Part shown: piece after piece, positions 40,714 through 49,531 of the stretch
How the letters are laid out: each line of letters opens with the position of its first letter
Numbering within the stretch: the stretch's first letter is position 1
Assembly: GCF_001866645.1 (NCBI RefSeq)
Contig: NZ_MLYP01000014.1
Location: forward strand, 1 to 64,000
Origin: Streptomyces colonosanans
GTDB taxonomy: Bacteria; Actinomycetota; Actinomycetes; Streptomycetales; Streptomycetaceae
Reading direction: 5' to 3'
Length of the DNA: 64,000 nucleotides
Program-made: the position numbers and the translations under genes
Notes under the pieces: generated by a model
Database searches by the model: none
Told to the model about the DNA's origin: nothing
What the model saw: the letters and a program-made list of their open reading frames with translations, nothing else

Positions 40714-41247
40714 ATGGAGTCCATGGAGCACCGTCAACCGCAGGACCGAGTGGCCCGCATCCAGGCCGACTGGCACCTCGAACGGCCCGACCTCGACGTC
40801 AGCCCGCTGGGCGTGATCGGCCGACTACACCGTCTGGCCGACCGGCTCACCGAGGAAATCTGCCTCGTCTACGGCCGCTACGGTCTCAGCGAGGGAGAGT
40901 TCGACGTCCTGTGCGCACTACGCCGCGCCGGTGAGCCCTACGAACGGGCACCCGGGGAACTCGCGGCGCACACCATGGTCACCACTGGCGCGATGACGAA
41001 GAGAATCGACCGCCTGGAGCGAGCCGGACTCGTCACCCGCCGCCGTTCAGACGACGACCAACGCGGCCGGATCGTCGCCCTCACCAGGCCCGGACGCGAA
41101 CTCATCGACCGGGCGTTCACCGACCACATGCACAACGAACGCAACCTGCTGGATCTGCTGACGCCGGCTGAAGCCAGGACACTTGAAACGCTGCTCACCA
41201 CCTGGCTCTCCCGCATGGAACATCCGCGTTCTGCCAACGGCGAGTGA
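40714..41247 (+). CDS. MarR-family transcriptional regulator
   Basis: 177 residues from ATG 40714, whose SD (AGGAAG) lies within the second operator palindrome; ATG 40723 is an alternative. The wHTH includes GELAAHTMVTTGAMTKRIDR and LERAGLVTRRRSDDDQRGR. It is divergent from the DMT transporter and should repress both genes. Confidence 0.86.
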   Translation: MESMEHRQPQDRVARIQADWHLERPDLDVSPLGVIGRLHRLADRLTEEICLVYGRYGLSEGEFDVLCALRRAGEPYERAPGELAAHTMVTTGAMTKRIDRLERAGLVTRRRSDDDQRGRIVALTRPGRELIDRAFTDHMHNERNLLDLLTPAEARTLETLLTTWLSRMEHPRSANGE

Positions 41248-41634
41248 CCCACCACCCCTCCGGGCTGCGACCAGCGCCTTGGAGGGCTCACGCGGAAGTA
41301 GTCGGGTCCACCTCGCTCAGAGTCACCGAGTATCAGCCGAACCACCCGCACGAACAGAGACTTCGAGCCGACTTCCGCACCATCCGAAGCAAGAGCGACT
41401 ACAAACGCGCACCGGAACACGGAACATGTGCCGGACGCCCAGGGGGTGTTCCCGTGCACGACGGGAACAGCCGGTCCGGCCGGCACTGTTGCACTGGCCG
41501 AGGGACCGGCGCCGCGCGGGCGGGGAACAGGAAGACCAAAAGGTCGTCCGCCCCGACGCGATCCGGGCCCCCGGGTCCGCGGTACGCCCGCCGCGGACTC
41601 GGACCGAGGCCTTTTCACACAGGAGGACTGTTTC
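41248..41634. other. 387-base gap upstream of the deacetylase gene
   Basis: No convincing gene; the frames open here lack homology and codon bias. It contains a perfect 9-bp hairpin TGTTCCCGT-GCACG-ACGGGAACA (41447-41469), which could be an operator or attenuator for the downstream gene. Confidence 0.5.
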
Positions 41635-42468
41635 ATGAATGACCGGCCCTTGACGCTCATGGCGGTGCACGCCCACCCCGACGACGAGGCCACCGGAACG
41701 GGAGGTGTCCTCGCGCGGTACGCGGCGGAGGGCATCCGCACGGTCCTCGTGACGTGCACAGACGGCGGTTGCGGCGACGGACCGGGGGGTGCCAAACCGG
41801 GCGATCCCGGGCATGATCCGGCGGCGGTCGCCTTGATGCGGAGTCAAGAACTCAAGGCAAGCTGCGACATCCTGAAGGTCAGTGATCTGGAGATGCTGGA
41901 CTATGCCGACTCCGGGATGATGGGCTGGCCGACCAACGACGCTCCCGGATCCTTCTGGCAGACCCCGGTGGAGGAGGGCGCTGCCCGACTCGCGGAACTC
42001 TTGCGGCGCTACCGACCCGATGTGGTCGTGACCTACGACGAGAACGGCTTCTACGGCCACCCCGACCACATCCAGGCCAACCGCATCACGATGGCGGCGC
42101 TGGCGATGACCGCGCTGACACCGAAGGTGTACTGGACCACGGCGCCCCGCTCGATGATGCAGCGGTTCGGGGAGACCATGCGCGAGTTCGGTGCGGACTG
42201 GCAGGAGCCGGATCCCGCCGAGGCCGCCGCGATGGCCGAGATCGGACTCCCCGACGACGAGATCACCACCTGGGTGGACACCTCTGCGTTCGGCGGTCAG
42301 AAGTTCGATGCGCTCGCCGCGCACGCCAGCCAGGGCGAGAACATCTTCTTCCTCAGGATGGGCCAGGAGAGGTTCACCGAGTTGATGGGCGTGGAGACCT
42401 TCGTACGTGTCCAGGACACCACCGGGGCGGCCGTGCCCGAGAACGACCTCTTCGCCGGACTACGCTGA
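41635..42468 (+). CDS. PIG-L family deacetylase, Mca/MshB-like
   Basis: 277 residues. The zinc motif is MAVHAHPDDEATGTGGVLAR, with the third ligand in YGHPDHIQANRITM, as in mycothiol S-conjugate amidase (Mca) and MshB. Mca cleaves mycothiol conjugates of toxins and antibiotics for export. Presence next to an efflux pump fits detoxification, but an acetylglucosamine-type deacetylase is also possible. AGGAGGA lies eight bases before the ATG. Confidence 0.84.
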   Translation: MNDRPLTLMAVHAHPDDEATGTGGVLARYAAEGIRTVLVTCTDGGCGDGPGGAKPGDPGHDPAAVALMRSQELKASCDILKVSDLEMLDYADSGMMGWPTNDAPGSFWQTPVEEGAARLAELLRRYRPDVVVTYDENGFYGHPDHIQANRITMAALAMTALTPKVYWTTAPRSMMQRFGETMREFGADWQEPDPAEAAAMAEIGLPDDEITTWVDTSAFGGQKFDALAAHASQGENIFFLRMGQERFTELMGVETFVRVQDTTGAAVPENDLFAGLR

Positions 42469-42485
42469 TCCGCCCGCCTACCCTG

Positions 42486-42511
42486 GGCCTGAGAGAGCCT
42501 GAGAGGGCCTG
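42486..42511. repeat. Short tandem repeat
   Basis: GCCTGAGAGA, GCCTGAGAGG and GCCTGA follow each other: a 10-bp unit in 2.6 copies between the deacetylase stop and its terminator. Confidence 0.7.
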
Positions 42512-42555
42512 ATCGCGGCCCGCCAGGGGCACGTGAACCCGTAGGCGAAGCCGGC

Positions 42556-42587
42556 GAGGCCCGCCGTCCCTGCGGACGGCGGGCCTC
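42556..42587. terminator. Bidirectional terminator between deacetylase and aglA
   Basis: A perfect 14-bp stem GAGGCCCGCCGTCC with a CTGC loop, between convergent genes. Confidence 0.86.
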
Positions 42588-42616
42588 TGACACCGCTGAG
42601 AAGGGCGTGTGTGGCG

Positions 42617-44332
42617 TCAGCCGGTGGTCCACCACACCGTCGCGTCCGCCGGGAGCTCGGCCTCGGCGCCCCCGATCGTCACCTCCGCACTGGCAACCAG
42701 GACGCGGCCGTACACCGGGGTCGTCACGGCCTCCCCCGTGGTGTTCGCCACGCAGACGAACTCGCCGCGGCGGAAGGCCAGGACGCCCTCGGGGGCCGTC
42801 AGCCACTCCACGCTCTCGCCGGCGCCCAGGTCGGGGTGGTCCCGGCGGGTCGTGAGGGCGGTGCGGTACAGCTCCAGGGTGGAGCCCGCCACGCCCTGCT
42901 GGACCTCGACGCTCAGCTCGCCCCAGCCCCCGGGCTGCGGCAGCCAGCTGCCGCCGCTGCCGAAGCCGTACGACGACCCCTCGCGCGTCCACGGGATCGG
43001 CACCCGGCAGCCGTCGCGGAAGCCGTCCTGGCCCGCGCCCCGGAAGAAGGCGGGGTCCTGGCGGACCTCGTCGGGGAGGTCCACGACGTCGGGCAGGCCC
43101 AGCTCCTCGCCCTGGTACACGTACGCCGATCCCGGCAGGGCCAGCATGAGCAGGGTGGCCGCGCGGGCGCGGCGCAGGCCCAGCTCCCGGTCGCCCGCCT
43201 CACGGATCTGCGTGCCGAGGCCGGCCTCGTTGGCGAAGCGGGTGGCGTGCCGGGTCACGTCGTGGTTGGACAGCACCCAGGTCGCGGGGGCGCCGACCGG
43301 GCGCATCACGTCGAGGGTGCGGTCGATGACGGCACGCAGCTCGGATGCGTCCCAATGGGTGCCCAGGTACTGGAAGTTGAACGCCTGGTGCAGTTCGTCG
43401 GGGCGGACGTAGTTGGCGGTGCGCTCGACCGTCGGGGTCCAGGCCTCGGCGACGAAGATGCGCCCTCCCGTCTCCCGCCACCGCCCTTCTGAGGAAGGCC
43501 CTTCGGGTTCCTTCTGATGCGCGTACTCGTCGAGAATGGTGCGCCACTGGCGGTAGATGGCGTGCACGCCGTCCTGGTCGAAGAACGGCATGACATCGTT
43601 GCCGAGGAGCTTCAGCTGGTCATGGCTGCCGAGGTCCGGCAGGCCCTCCGCCTTCACCAGGCCGTGGGCGACGTCGATACGGAAGCCGTCGACGCCCATG
43701 TCGAGCCAGAAGCGCAGGATCGAGCGGAACTCGTCGCCGACCGCGGGGTGGTTCCAGTTGAAGTCGGGCTGCTCCGGCGCGAAGAGGTGCAGGTACCACT
43801 CGCCGTCCGGGACCCTGGTCCACGCCGGGCCGCCGAAGATGGACTCCCAGTTGTTCGGCGGGAGTTCGCCGTTCTCGCCCTTGCCCGGCCGGAAGTGGTA
43901 GCGCTCCCGCAGGGGCGATCCCGGCCCCTCCGCGAGCGCCCGCTTGAACCACTCGTGCTGGTCGGAGGAGTGGTTGGGGACCAGGTCGACGATGATCCTC
44001 AAGCTCTGTGCGTGAGCGTCGCGGATCAGCGCGTCGGCGTCCATGAGGTTGCCGAACATGGGGTCCACGGCGCGGTAGTCGGCGACGTCGTAGCCGGCGT
44101 CGGCCTGCGGCGAGGCGTAGAAGGGGCTGAGCCATACGGCGTCGATGCCGAGGTCGCGCAGATAGGGAAGTCGGGAACGTACGCCCTCCAGGTCGCCCAT
44201 GCCGTCGCCGTTGTCGTCGGCGAAGCTGCGCGGATAGACCTGGTAGATCACCGCGTCCCGCCACCAGTCGCGGTGGGCGGCGATGGTGGCGAGGGCGGTG
44301 TCCGGGGCCGGGTCGGCGGAGTGCTGGCTCAT
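42617..44332 (-). CDS. aglA: Alpha-glucosidase (GH13), intracellular
   Basis: 571 residues, no signal peptide. GH13 motifs: RDAVIYQVYPRSFADDNGDG at the start, nucleophile in DGFRIDVAHGLVK, acid in FVAEAWTP and stabiliser in VLSNHDVTRHA. It hydrolyses maltose and maltodextrins taken up by MalEFG. AAGGA precedes ATG 44332. It is the last gene of the malEFG-aglA run. An extra stretch near residue 280 (HQKEPEGPSSEGRW) comes from a small palindrome inserted in frame. Confidence 0.95.
   Translation of the reverse strand: MSQHSADPAPDTALATIAAHRDWWRDAVIYQVYPRSFADDNGDGMGDLEGVRSRLPYLRDLGIDAVWLSPFYASPQADAGYDVADYRAVDPMFGNLMDADALIRDAHAQSLRIIVDLVPNHSSDQHEWFKRALAEGPGSPLRERYHFRPGKGENGELPPNNWESIFGGPAWTRVPDGEWYLHLFAPEQPDFNWNHPAVGDEFRSILRFWLDMGVDGFRIDVAHGLVKAEGLPDLGSHDQLKLLGNDVMPFFDQDGVHAIYRQWRTILDEYAHQKEPEGPSSEGRWRETGGRIFVAEAWTPTVERTANYVRPDELHQAFNFQYLGTHWDASELRAVIDRTLDVMRPVGAPATWVLSNHDVTRHATRFANEAGLGTQIREAGDRELGLRRARAATLLMLALPGSAYVYQGEELGLPDVVDLPDEVRQDPAFFRGAGQDGFRDGCRVPIPWTREGSSYGFGSGGSWLPQPGGWGELSVEVQQGVAGSTLELYRTALTTRRDHPDLGAGESVEWLTAPEGVLAFRRGEFVCVANTTGEAVTTPVYGRVLVASAEVTIGGAEAELPADATVWWTTG
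43484..43517. repeat. Small palindromic insertion inside aglA
   Basis: GAGGAAGGCCCTTCGGGTTCCTT forms a stem AGGAA/TTCCT plus CCC/GGG around a TTC loop with a GG bulge (written in parts: GAGGAAGGCC, CTTCGGGTTCCTTC). It encodes the surplus residues KEPEGPSSEG between conserved blocks. Confidence 0.6.
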
Positions 44333-44441
44333 GGCGTCCTTGATGCGTAACGAGTCATGGTGGGCGTGGATACGGCGGCGAGGGCCGGAGTACAAGGCGG
44401 CCACGGTGTCAGCGGGGTCGGTAGGACACCGCGGCCGCCTA

Positions 44442-44461
44442 CCCGCGCCGTCGGGCGCGGG
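44442..44461 (-). other. Intercistronic hairpin between malG and aglA
   Basis: CCCGCGCC-GTCG-GGCGCGGG is a perfect 8-bp stem with a four-base loop just after the malG stop. It may partly terminate or stabilise the upstream message. Confidence 0.6.
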
Positions 44462-44479
44462 AGCCTCCTCCGGTGGGCG

Positions 44480-45382
44480 TCAGCCCTTGGTGCCGCCGGC
44501 GGTGAGGCCGGTGACGAGGTTCTTCTGCACAAGGTAGAAGAACACCGACACGGGTATCGCGATCAGCACCGCGGTGGCGGCCATGTAGTTCCACTGGGCG
44601 TCGTGCTCGCTGACGAATGTCTGCAGTCCGACGGCAAAGGTGTACTTCGAGTCGTCGAGCAGGAAGGTGGTCGCGAAGGCGACCTCGGCGACGGCGGTGA
44701 TGAAGTTGTAGAAGGCCGCGACGGCGAGCCCGGGGCGGGACAGCGGGAGGATCAGGCGGAAGAAGGTGCCGAAGGGGGTGAGCCCGTCGACGCGTCCCGC
44801 CTCGTCGATCTCGAAGGGGATGGTGTCGAAGTACCCCTTGAGCAGCCAGGCGCTGTAGGGCACGGCCGTGGTGCAGTTGATGAGGATCAGGGCCCCGTAA
44901 GTGTCGATGAGACCGAGATCGCTGAAGATCTGGTACATCGGCACGATCAGGACGGCGATCGGGAACGCCTGGGTGAGCAGCAGGACCCACATCAGCTGCC
45001 TGTAGCCGGGGAAGCGCATGCGCGAAACCGCGTACCCGGTGGTGGCGGCGACGAAGACGCCGACCAGGGTGGTGCCGAGGGCCACGATCATCGTCGACTT
45101 GAACCAGTCGAAGAACGCGGTGTGCTGCAGCACGTAGCTGTAGTTGGAGAAGGAGAGGCTGTCCAGGATCTTGCCCGGGTGCAGGTAGGCGTCCTTGTCG
45201 GGGCCGAGGGACAGGTAGAACAGCCAGGCCACCGGGGCCAGCGCGACGAGGCTCGCGACGACGAGTCCGCCGTGCAGCAGGGTGGTGCCGAGCGTGCCGC
45301 GCTCGCCTCGCCCGCGGGTGTGGCGCCCAGGCTGCGGCGCGGGCGGTGTGGCCTCGGTCTTCTCGAGGGTCGTGGTGCTCAT
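44480..45382 (-). CDS. malG: Maltose/maltodextrin ABC transporter permease
   Basis: 300 residues, six transmembrane helices. The EAA loop that contacts the ATPase is EIDEAGRVDGLTPFGTFF followed by RLILPLSRPG. It begins 16 bases after malF. No ATP-binding subunit gene is present in the cluster; Streptomyces energise this importer with MsiK encoded elsewhere. ATG 45382 follows GGAG. Confidence 0.95.
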   Translation of the reverse strand: MSTTTLEKTEATPPAPQPGRHTRGRGERGTLGTTLLHGGLVVASLVALAPVAWLFYLSLGPDKDAYLHPGKILDSLSFSNYSYVLQHTAFFDWFKSTMIVALGTTLVGVFVAATTGYAVSRMRFPGYRQLMWVLLLTQAFPIAVLIVPMYQIFSDLGLIDTYGALILINCTTAVPYSAWLLKGYFDTIPFEIDEAGRVDGLTPFGTFFRLILPLSRPGLAVAAFYNFITAVAEVAFATTFLLDDSKYTFAVGLQTFVSEHDAQWNYMAATAVLIAIPVSVFFYLVQKNLVTGLTAGGTKG

Positions 45383-45398
45383 GGCGGCTCCTGCGGCG

Positions 45399-46403
45399 TC
45401 AGACGGCGAGCTGGTCATTGCGCTTCAGCCAGCGGAAGTAGAAGGAGGTGAAGACGGTCAGGATCGACAGCAGCAGCACACCGTACGCGGCGGACTGGGC
45501 GAAGTCCCGCGGCTGCTGTCCGAAGCCCAGGTAGTAGGCCCAGGTGACGAGGATCTGGGCGTCGGGCGCGCCGGTGGGGCCGAACAGCAGGAAGATGATG
45601 GCGAACTGGTTGAAGGTCCAGATCACGCCGAGCAGCACCACGGTGGAGCTGACCGCACGCAGGCCGGGCAGCGTGACATGGCGGAAGCGCTGCCAGGTGC
45701 TCGCGCCGTCCATCTCCGCGGCCTCGTAGAGGGAGGGGTCGATGGACTGCAGACCGCCGAGCAGCGAGAGCATCATGAACGGCACACCGCACCAGGTGTT
45801 GACCGTGATCGCGGCGAACCGCTGCCAGAAGGTGTCCTCCAGCCACTGCGGCTCGGGCAGGTGGAGGGAGTGGAGGACCTGGTTGATGACGCCGGAGTCG
45901 GCGAGCATGATCCGCCAGGAGAAGACGGTGACGAAGGTCGGTACCGCCCAGGGCACGACCAGCAGCAGCCGGTAGAAGGTGCGGCCGCGCAGCTTCTGGT
46001 TGAGCATCAGCGCGAGGCCGAGACCGATGGTGTAGTGCAGGAACACACAGGCAGCCGTCCAGAAGGCGGTCCACAGGAAGTGCGACCAGAACCGGTCGTA
46101 GGCCAACGGCCCGAACAGGATCTCCTTGTAGTTGCCCAGGCCGATGAACTTGTACGTGGCGTCGATGTGGTTGACGCCGATCGTACGGGCGGTGTTGAGG
46201 CTGTTGGCGTCGGTGAGGGTCAGATAGAGGCCGTACACCAGGGGGTAGAGCACGAGGACGCCGAGCACGATCACCACGGGCGCGATCATCGCGTACGCGT
46301 ACCAGTGCTTCTGGTATCCCTGCTTCAGACGCCGGCCCAGGCCGGACCGCGGCGCGCGGTCACCTCGGCGTTCGCCGGTCGCGCGGTCGATGGCGACTGT
46401 CAT
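45399..46403 (-). CDS. malF: Maltose/maltodextrin ABC transporter permease
   Basis: 334 residues with six helices in the core and EAA loop YEAAEMDGASTWQRFRHVTL. It lacks the large periplasmic loop of E. coli MalF, as usual for Gram-positive homologues. It pairs with MalG in the membrane. Between malE and malF lies a strong stem-loop that should lower its expression relative to malE. Confidence 0.95.
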   Translation of the reverse strand: MTVAIDRATGERRGDRAPRSGLGRRLKQGYQKHWYAYAMIAPVVIVLGVLVLYPLVYGLYLTLTDANSLNTARTIGVNHIDATYKFIGLGNYKEILFGPLAYDRFWSHFLWTAFWTAACVFLHYTIGLGLALMLNQKLRGRTFYRLLLVVPWAVPTFVTVFSWRIMLADSGVINQVLHSLHLPEPQWLEDTFWQRFAAITVNTWCGVPFMMLSLLGGLQSIDPSLYEAAEMDGASTWQRFRHVTLPGLRAVSSTVVLLGVIWTFNQFAIIFLLFGPTGAPDAQILVTWAYYLGFGQQPRDFAQSAAYGVLLLSILTVFTSFYFRWLKRNDQLAV

Positions 46404-46463
46404 GGTTCGACAACCTTCTCGAAGGTCTGCAGATCAAGGGTGGTTGGGCCGGGCCGCAGGCCG

Positions 46464-46509
46464 GTGGCCGTCGGATCCTTCCCCCTCTTCTGGAGGATCC
46501 GACGGCCAC
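46464..46509 (-). terminator. malE-malF intercistronic stem-loop
   Basis: A perfect 16-bp stem (GTGGCCGTCGGATCCT with its complement) and a 14-nt loop, eight bases after the malE stop and 60 bases before the malF start. It is best read as a partial terminator or mRNA-stabilising element that makes binding protein in excess over permease. Confidence 0.8.
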
Positions 46510-46516
46510 TCGGGGC

Positions 46517-47788
46517 TTACTTGGCGAAGTCCTGGACCAGCTTGCTGATCGCGGTCTCGGCGTTGTTCAGACCCTGGTCGAGCGACTCCTTGCCACCCGC
46601 GATCTTGGGCAGTTCGGTGTCGAGCGGGCCCCACAGCGAGCTGTACTCGGGCAGCGCCGGGCGCGGCTGGGCGGCGGGAAGCACACCCTGGTAGCCGGCG
46701 ATGCCCGGGTCGGCCTTGACCTGTGCGGTGTACGCGTCGTCACGCGTGGGCAGCGTGGAGTTCTTCAGGGCGATGGCCTCCTGGGTCTTGGCGGAGGTCA
46801 TGAAGTTGACGAACTTCAGCGCCGCTTCCTGGTGGGCCTTGTCCGAACCGGCGTACACCGAGAGGTTGTGACCACCGGTCGGGGCGCCCGCCTTGCCGGA
46901 GGAGCCGGCCGGGACGGTGGCGATGCCGAGGTTGGACTTGTCCTTGAAGGCGCTGCCCTGGTAGAAGTTCGTGATCTCCCAGGGGCCCTGGATGATCGCG
47001 GCGACCTTGCCGTTGACGAACGCGTCCTGGATGTGGGCGTAGGCGTCGGCGGTGGTGTCGGCCTTGTGCAGCCCCTTGCCGGAGAACAGGCTCAGCCAGG
47101 TGCCGTAGCCCTTCTTCGCGGCGGCCGCGTTCATGGTGATCTTCTTGGCGTCGACGTCGACGGTGTCGGTGCCCTCGCCGAAGAGGAACGACTGCGCGTA
47201 GTAGGCCTGGGTGGAGCCCCAGTAGCCGTCGACGCCGGTCTTGTCCTTGATCTTCGCGGCGTCGGCCTTCAGCTCGTCCCAGGTGGCGGGCGCCTTGTCG
47301 AGGCCGGCCTTCTTGAAGAGCTCCTTGTTGTAGACCAGCGCGAGGGTGTCGGTGACCAGCGGAACGCCGTAGGTCTTGCCGTCGTACTGGGCCTGCTTGA
47401 TCAGGCTGGGCTGGAACTTGGCCTGGTCCGCGAGGGCCTCGGTGCCGTCCAGCGGCAGGAAGTAGCCCTTCTTCGCGAAGGCGGGCGTCCAGCCGACCTC
47501 GGAGCGCAGCACGTCGGGGGCGCCCTTGGAGCCGGCGGCGGTGTCGAACTTGTTCTGCGCCTGGTCGAAGGGGACGTCGACGTACTTGACCTTGATCTTC
47601 GGGTTGTCCTTCTCGAAGTCCTGGACCAGTGCCTTGTACGTAGGCGCCTCATTGGTGGCATTGGAGGTGTCCCACCAGGTGATGGTGACCGGGCCGTCCG
47701 ACTTGCTGCCGCTGTCACTTCCGCCGCAGGCCGTCGCCGCGAGGGCGACGGACGCCACCAGCGCGGTGGCCGCTATGCCACGCCGCAT
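46517..47788 (-). CDS. malE: Maltose/maltodextrin-binding lipoprotein
   Basis: 423 residues. The lipoprotein signal peptide ends in the lipobox ALAATAC followed by GGSDSGS. The mature part is a family 1 solute-binding protein (TITWWDTSNATNEAPTYKAL, then DVLRSEVGWTPAFAKKGYFL). It captures maltodextrins released by extracellular amylases. AAGGAGA precedes ATG 47788, although the frame is open far upstream. It is the first gene of the operon, divergent from malR, with operator motifs between. Confidence 0.95.
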   Translation of the reverse strand: MRRGIAATALVASVALAATACGGSDSGSKSDGPVTITWWDTSNATNEAPTYKALVQDFEKDNPKIKVKYVDVPFDQAQNKFDTAAGSKGAPDVLRSEVGWTPAFAKKGYFLPLDGTEALADQAKFQPSLIKQAQYDGKTYGVPLVTDTLALVYNKELFKKAGLDKAPATWDELKADAAKIKDKTGVDGYWGSTQAYYAQSFLFGEGTDTVDVDAKKITMNAAAAKKGYGTWLSLFSGKGLHKADTTADAYAHIQDAFVNGKVAAIIQGPWEITNFYQGSAFKDKSNLGIATVPAGSSGKAGAPTGGHNLSVYAGSDKAHQEAALKFVNFMTSAKTQEAIALKNSTLPTRDDAYTAQVKADPGIAGYQGVLPAAQPRPALPEYSSLWGPLDTELPKIAGGKESLDQGLNNAETAISKLVQDFAK

Positions 47789-47906
47789 GAGTTCTCCTTG
47801 AGGGTGAAAGCCCGTTGGGGGCGAGGAGACGGTTCGGTCCGCCGTCCCTCTGCCGACTTGCCGACTGCGCCATTGCCGCCGCCGGGCGACGTGAAAGTAA
47901 CAGCGA

Positions 47907-47946
47907 TGCAACCCCTGCGAAAGGGCTTGCAGAAAAAAAGTGCAAG
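47907..47946. promoter_or_regulatory. MalR operator motifs near malE
   Basis: TGCAA (47908), CTTGCAG (47926-47932) and TGCAAG (47941-47946) appear in both orientations about 120-160 bases before the malE start, around an A7 tract. CTTGCAG repeats are the recognised MalR motif in Streptomyces. Confidence 0.7.
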
Positions 47947-48029
47947 GCGTCATGACAGTTACCCGTCCGTGACCTGGTCGAGAGGGGTCGTAGACTTGAC
48001 CTTGCGGCTGCTCTACGGGGCGTCGGGCA

Positions 48030-48049
48030 CTTGTGCAAATTTCTGCAAG
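48030..48049. promoter_or_regulatory. MalR operator motif near malR
   Basis: CTTGTGCAAATTTCTGCAAG is an inverted repeat with CTTG/CAAG ends and a palindromic AAATTT centre, 74 bases before malR. This suits autoregulation. Confidence 0.65.
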
Positions 48050-48122
48050 TCCTTGCCACACGTGCCGGGCGGGGGAATCATCACATTGCAACCGAACGCC
48101 GACCAGAACACGAGGGAGCGCG

Positions 48123-49250
48123 ATGACGCAGCAACCCGCAACGGGCCGTTCGACCGGCCGGGCCAGGCGTCCGTCTGGTGGGCAAGCGGAGACGCGGCGG
48201 GTACAGTCCGGTGCCGTGACCACACGGCTTGCCGACATCGCAGCCCAAGCGGGGGTCAGCGAAGCGACTGTCAGCCGCGTCCTGAACGGGAAGCCGGGCG
48301 TCGCCGCGACCACCCGCCAGTCCGTCCTGGCCGCCCTCGACGTCCTGGGCTACGAGCGCCCGGTCCGTCTGCGCCAGCGCAGCGAGGGGCTGGTGGGCCT
48401 GATAACCCCGGAGTTGGAGAACCCGATATTCCCCGCCCTGGCCCAGGTCATCGGCCAGGCGCTGACGCGTCAGGGGTACACCCCGGTGCTGGCGACCCAG
48501 ACGCCGGGCGGCTCCACGGAGGATGAGCTGACCGAGATGCTGGTGGACCGCGGGGTCGCGGGCATCATCTACGTCTCCGGGCTGCACGCGGACACCACGG
48601 CCGACATGCAGCGCTATGAGCGGCTGCGCGCCCAGGGCGTGCCCTTCGTCCTGGTGGACGGCTTCTCTCCGAAGGTGCAGGCGCCGTTCATCTCCCCCGA
48701 CGACCGTGCCGCGATGACGCTGGCGGTCACGCACCTGGTGTCCCTGGGGCACACACGGATCGGGCTGGCCCTCGGGCCCAAGCGGTTCGTGCCGGTGCAG
48801 CGGAAGATCGAGGGTTTCGTGCGGGCGATGCAGGAGCAGCTCGGGCTGTCCGCCGAGGACGTCGAGACACGGCTGATCCAGCACTCGCTGTACACGCTGG
48901 AGGGCGGCCAGGCGGCGGCGTCCGCACTCATCGACCGGGGCTGCACGGCGGTGGTGTGCGCGAGCGACATGATGGCGCTCGGGGCGATACGCGCGGCGCG
49001 GCGGCAAGGGCTGGAAGTCCCCACGGACATCTCGGTGGTGGGCTTCGACGACTCCCCGCTCATTGCCTTCACGGACCCGCCGCTGACGACGATCCGCAAG
49101 CCGGTACCGGCGATGGGGCAGGCGGCCGTACGGACGTTGCTGGAGGAGATCGGCGGGACGCCTGCGCCGCACAGTGAGTTCGTGTTCATGCCGGAGCTGG
49201 TGGTACGGGGTTCGACCGCTTCGGCGCCTGGGGACCGCAGTCGTACCTAG
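48123..49250 (+). CDS. malR: LacI-family repressor of maltose genes
   Basis: 375 residues. The LacI HTH is TRLADIAAQAGVSEATVSRV followed by LNGKPGVAATTR; the rest is the periplasmic-binding-like effector domain (FVLVDGFSPKVQAPFISPDD, VVGFDDSPLIAFTDPPLTTI). GAGGGAG precedes ATG 48123, which puts 30 unusual residues before the HTH; GTG 48216 would start directly at it (344 residues) but lacks an SD. It represses malEFG-aglA and probably the pullulanase. Confidence 0.93.
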   Translation: MTQQPATGRSTGRARRPSGGQAETRRVQSGAVTTRLADIAAQAGVSEATVSRVLNGKPGVAATTRQSVLAALDVLGYERPVRLRQRSEGLVGLITPELENPIFPALAQVIGQALTRQGYTPVLATQTPGGSTEDELTEMLVDRGVAGIIYVSGLHADTTADMQRYERLRAQGVPFVLVDGFSPKVQAPFISPDDRAAMTLAVTHLVSLGHTRIGLALGPKRFVPVQRKIEGFVRAMQEQLGLSAEDVETRLIQHSLYTLEGGQAAASALIDRGCTAVVCASDMMALGAIRAARRQGLEVPTDISVVGFDDSPLIAFTDPPLTTIRKPVPAMGQAAVRTLLEEIGGTPAPHSEFVFMPELVVRGSTASAPGDRSRT

Positions 49251-49258
49251 TGCCGTGG

Positions 49259-49531
49259 CAGGCAACGTTTACCCGTCAAGGAGCGGCGTCGTGGGGGCAC
49301 CTCCCGCTCTGGGGGTCCCCCCGCTCGAGCGGAGCCGAGAGTGGGGGAGAAGCCGAGAGTAGGGGAGCGTGCTCTGGGGGTCCCCCCTGCTCGAAGAGCT
49401 TGGGGGAGTGCCGGACGGAAGCCCTCGTACTGGACGTACTTGGGCTTTCGTCTGGCGCGGCGAGTGGGGCACCCCCTGCTCGAAGAGCTTGGGGAGCGTG
49501 CCGGGCGTCGCGGCGGGGCGAACGTTGCCTG
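49259..49531. repeat. Cluster of GC-rich palindromic elements bounded by inverted repeats
   Basis: The cluster is bounded by CAGGCAACGTT (49259-49269) and its exact complement AACGTTGCCTG (49521-49531). Inside are at least three units: 49311-49349 (37/39 identical to 12938-12976), 49376-49408 and 49465-49496, the last two sharing CTGCTCGAAGAGCTTGGGG, plus a partial unit at 49294. No gene is seen between the malR stop and 49651. Confidence 0.85.

Noticed and set aside
41183..41642. Small overlapping frames in the gap before the deacetylase gene
   Set aside because: No homology, no GC3 bias in any frame and no ribosome sites; treated as non-coding.
37580..42600. Integrated plasmid, prophage or defence island
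   Set aside because: No integrase, attachment repeats, phage genes or known nuclease/helicase defence genes were found; only regulators, an exporter and a deacetylase.
49259..49531. Insertion sequence
   Set aside because: Inverted ends exist but the interior is ~250 bp of palindromes with no transposase frame and no visible target duplication.
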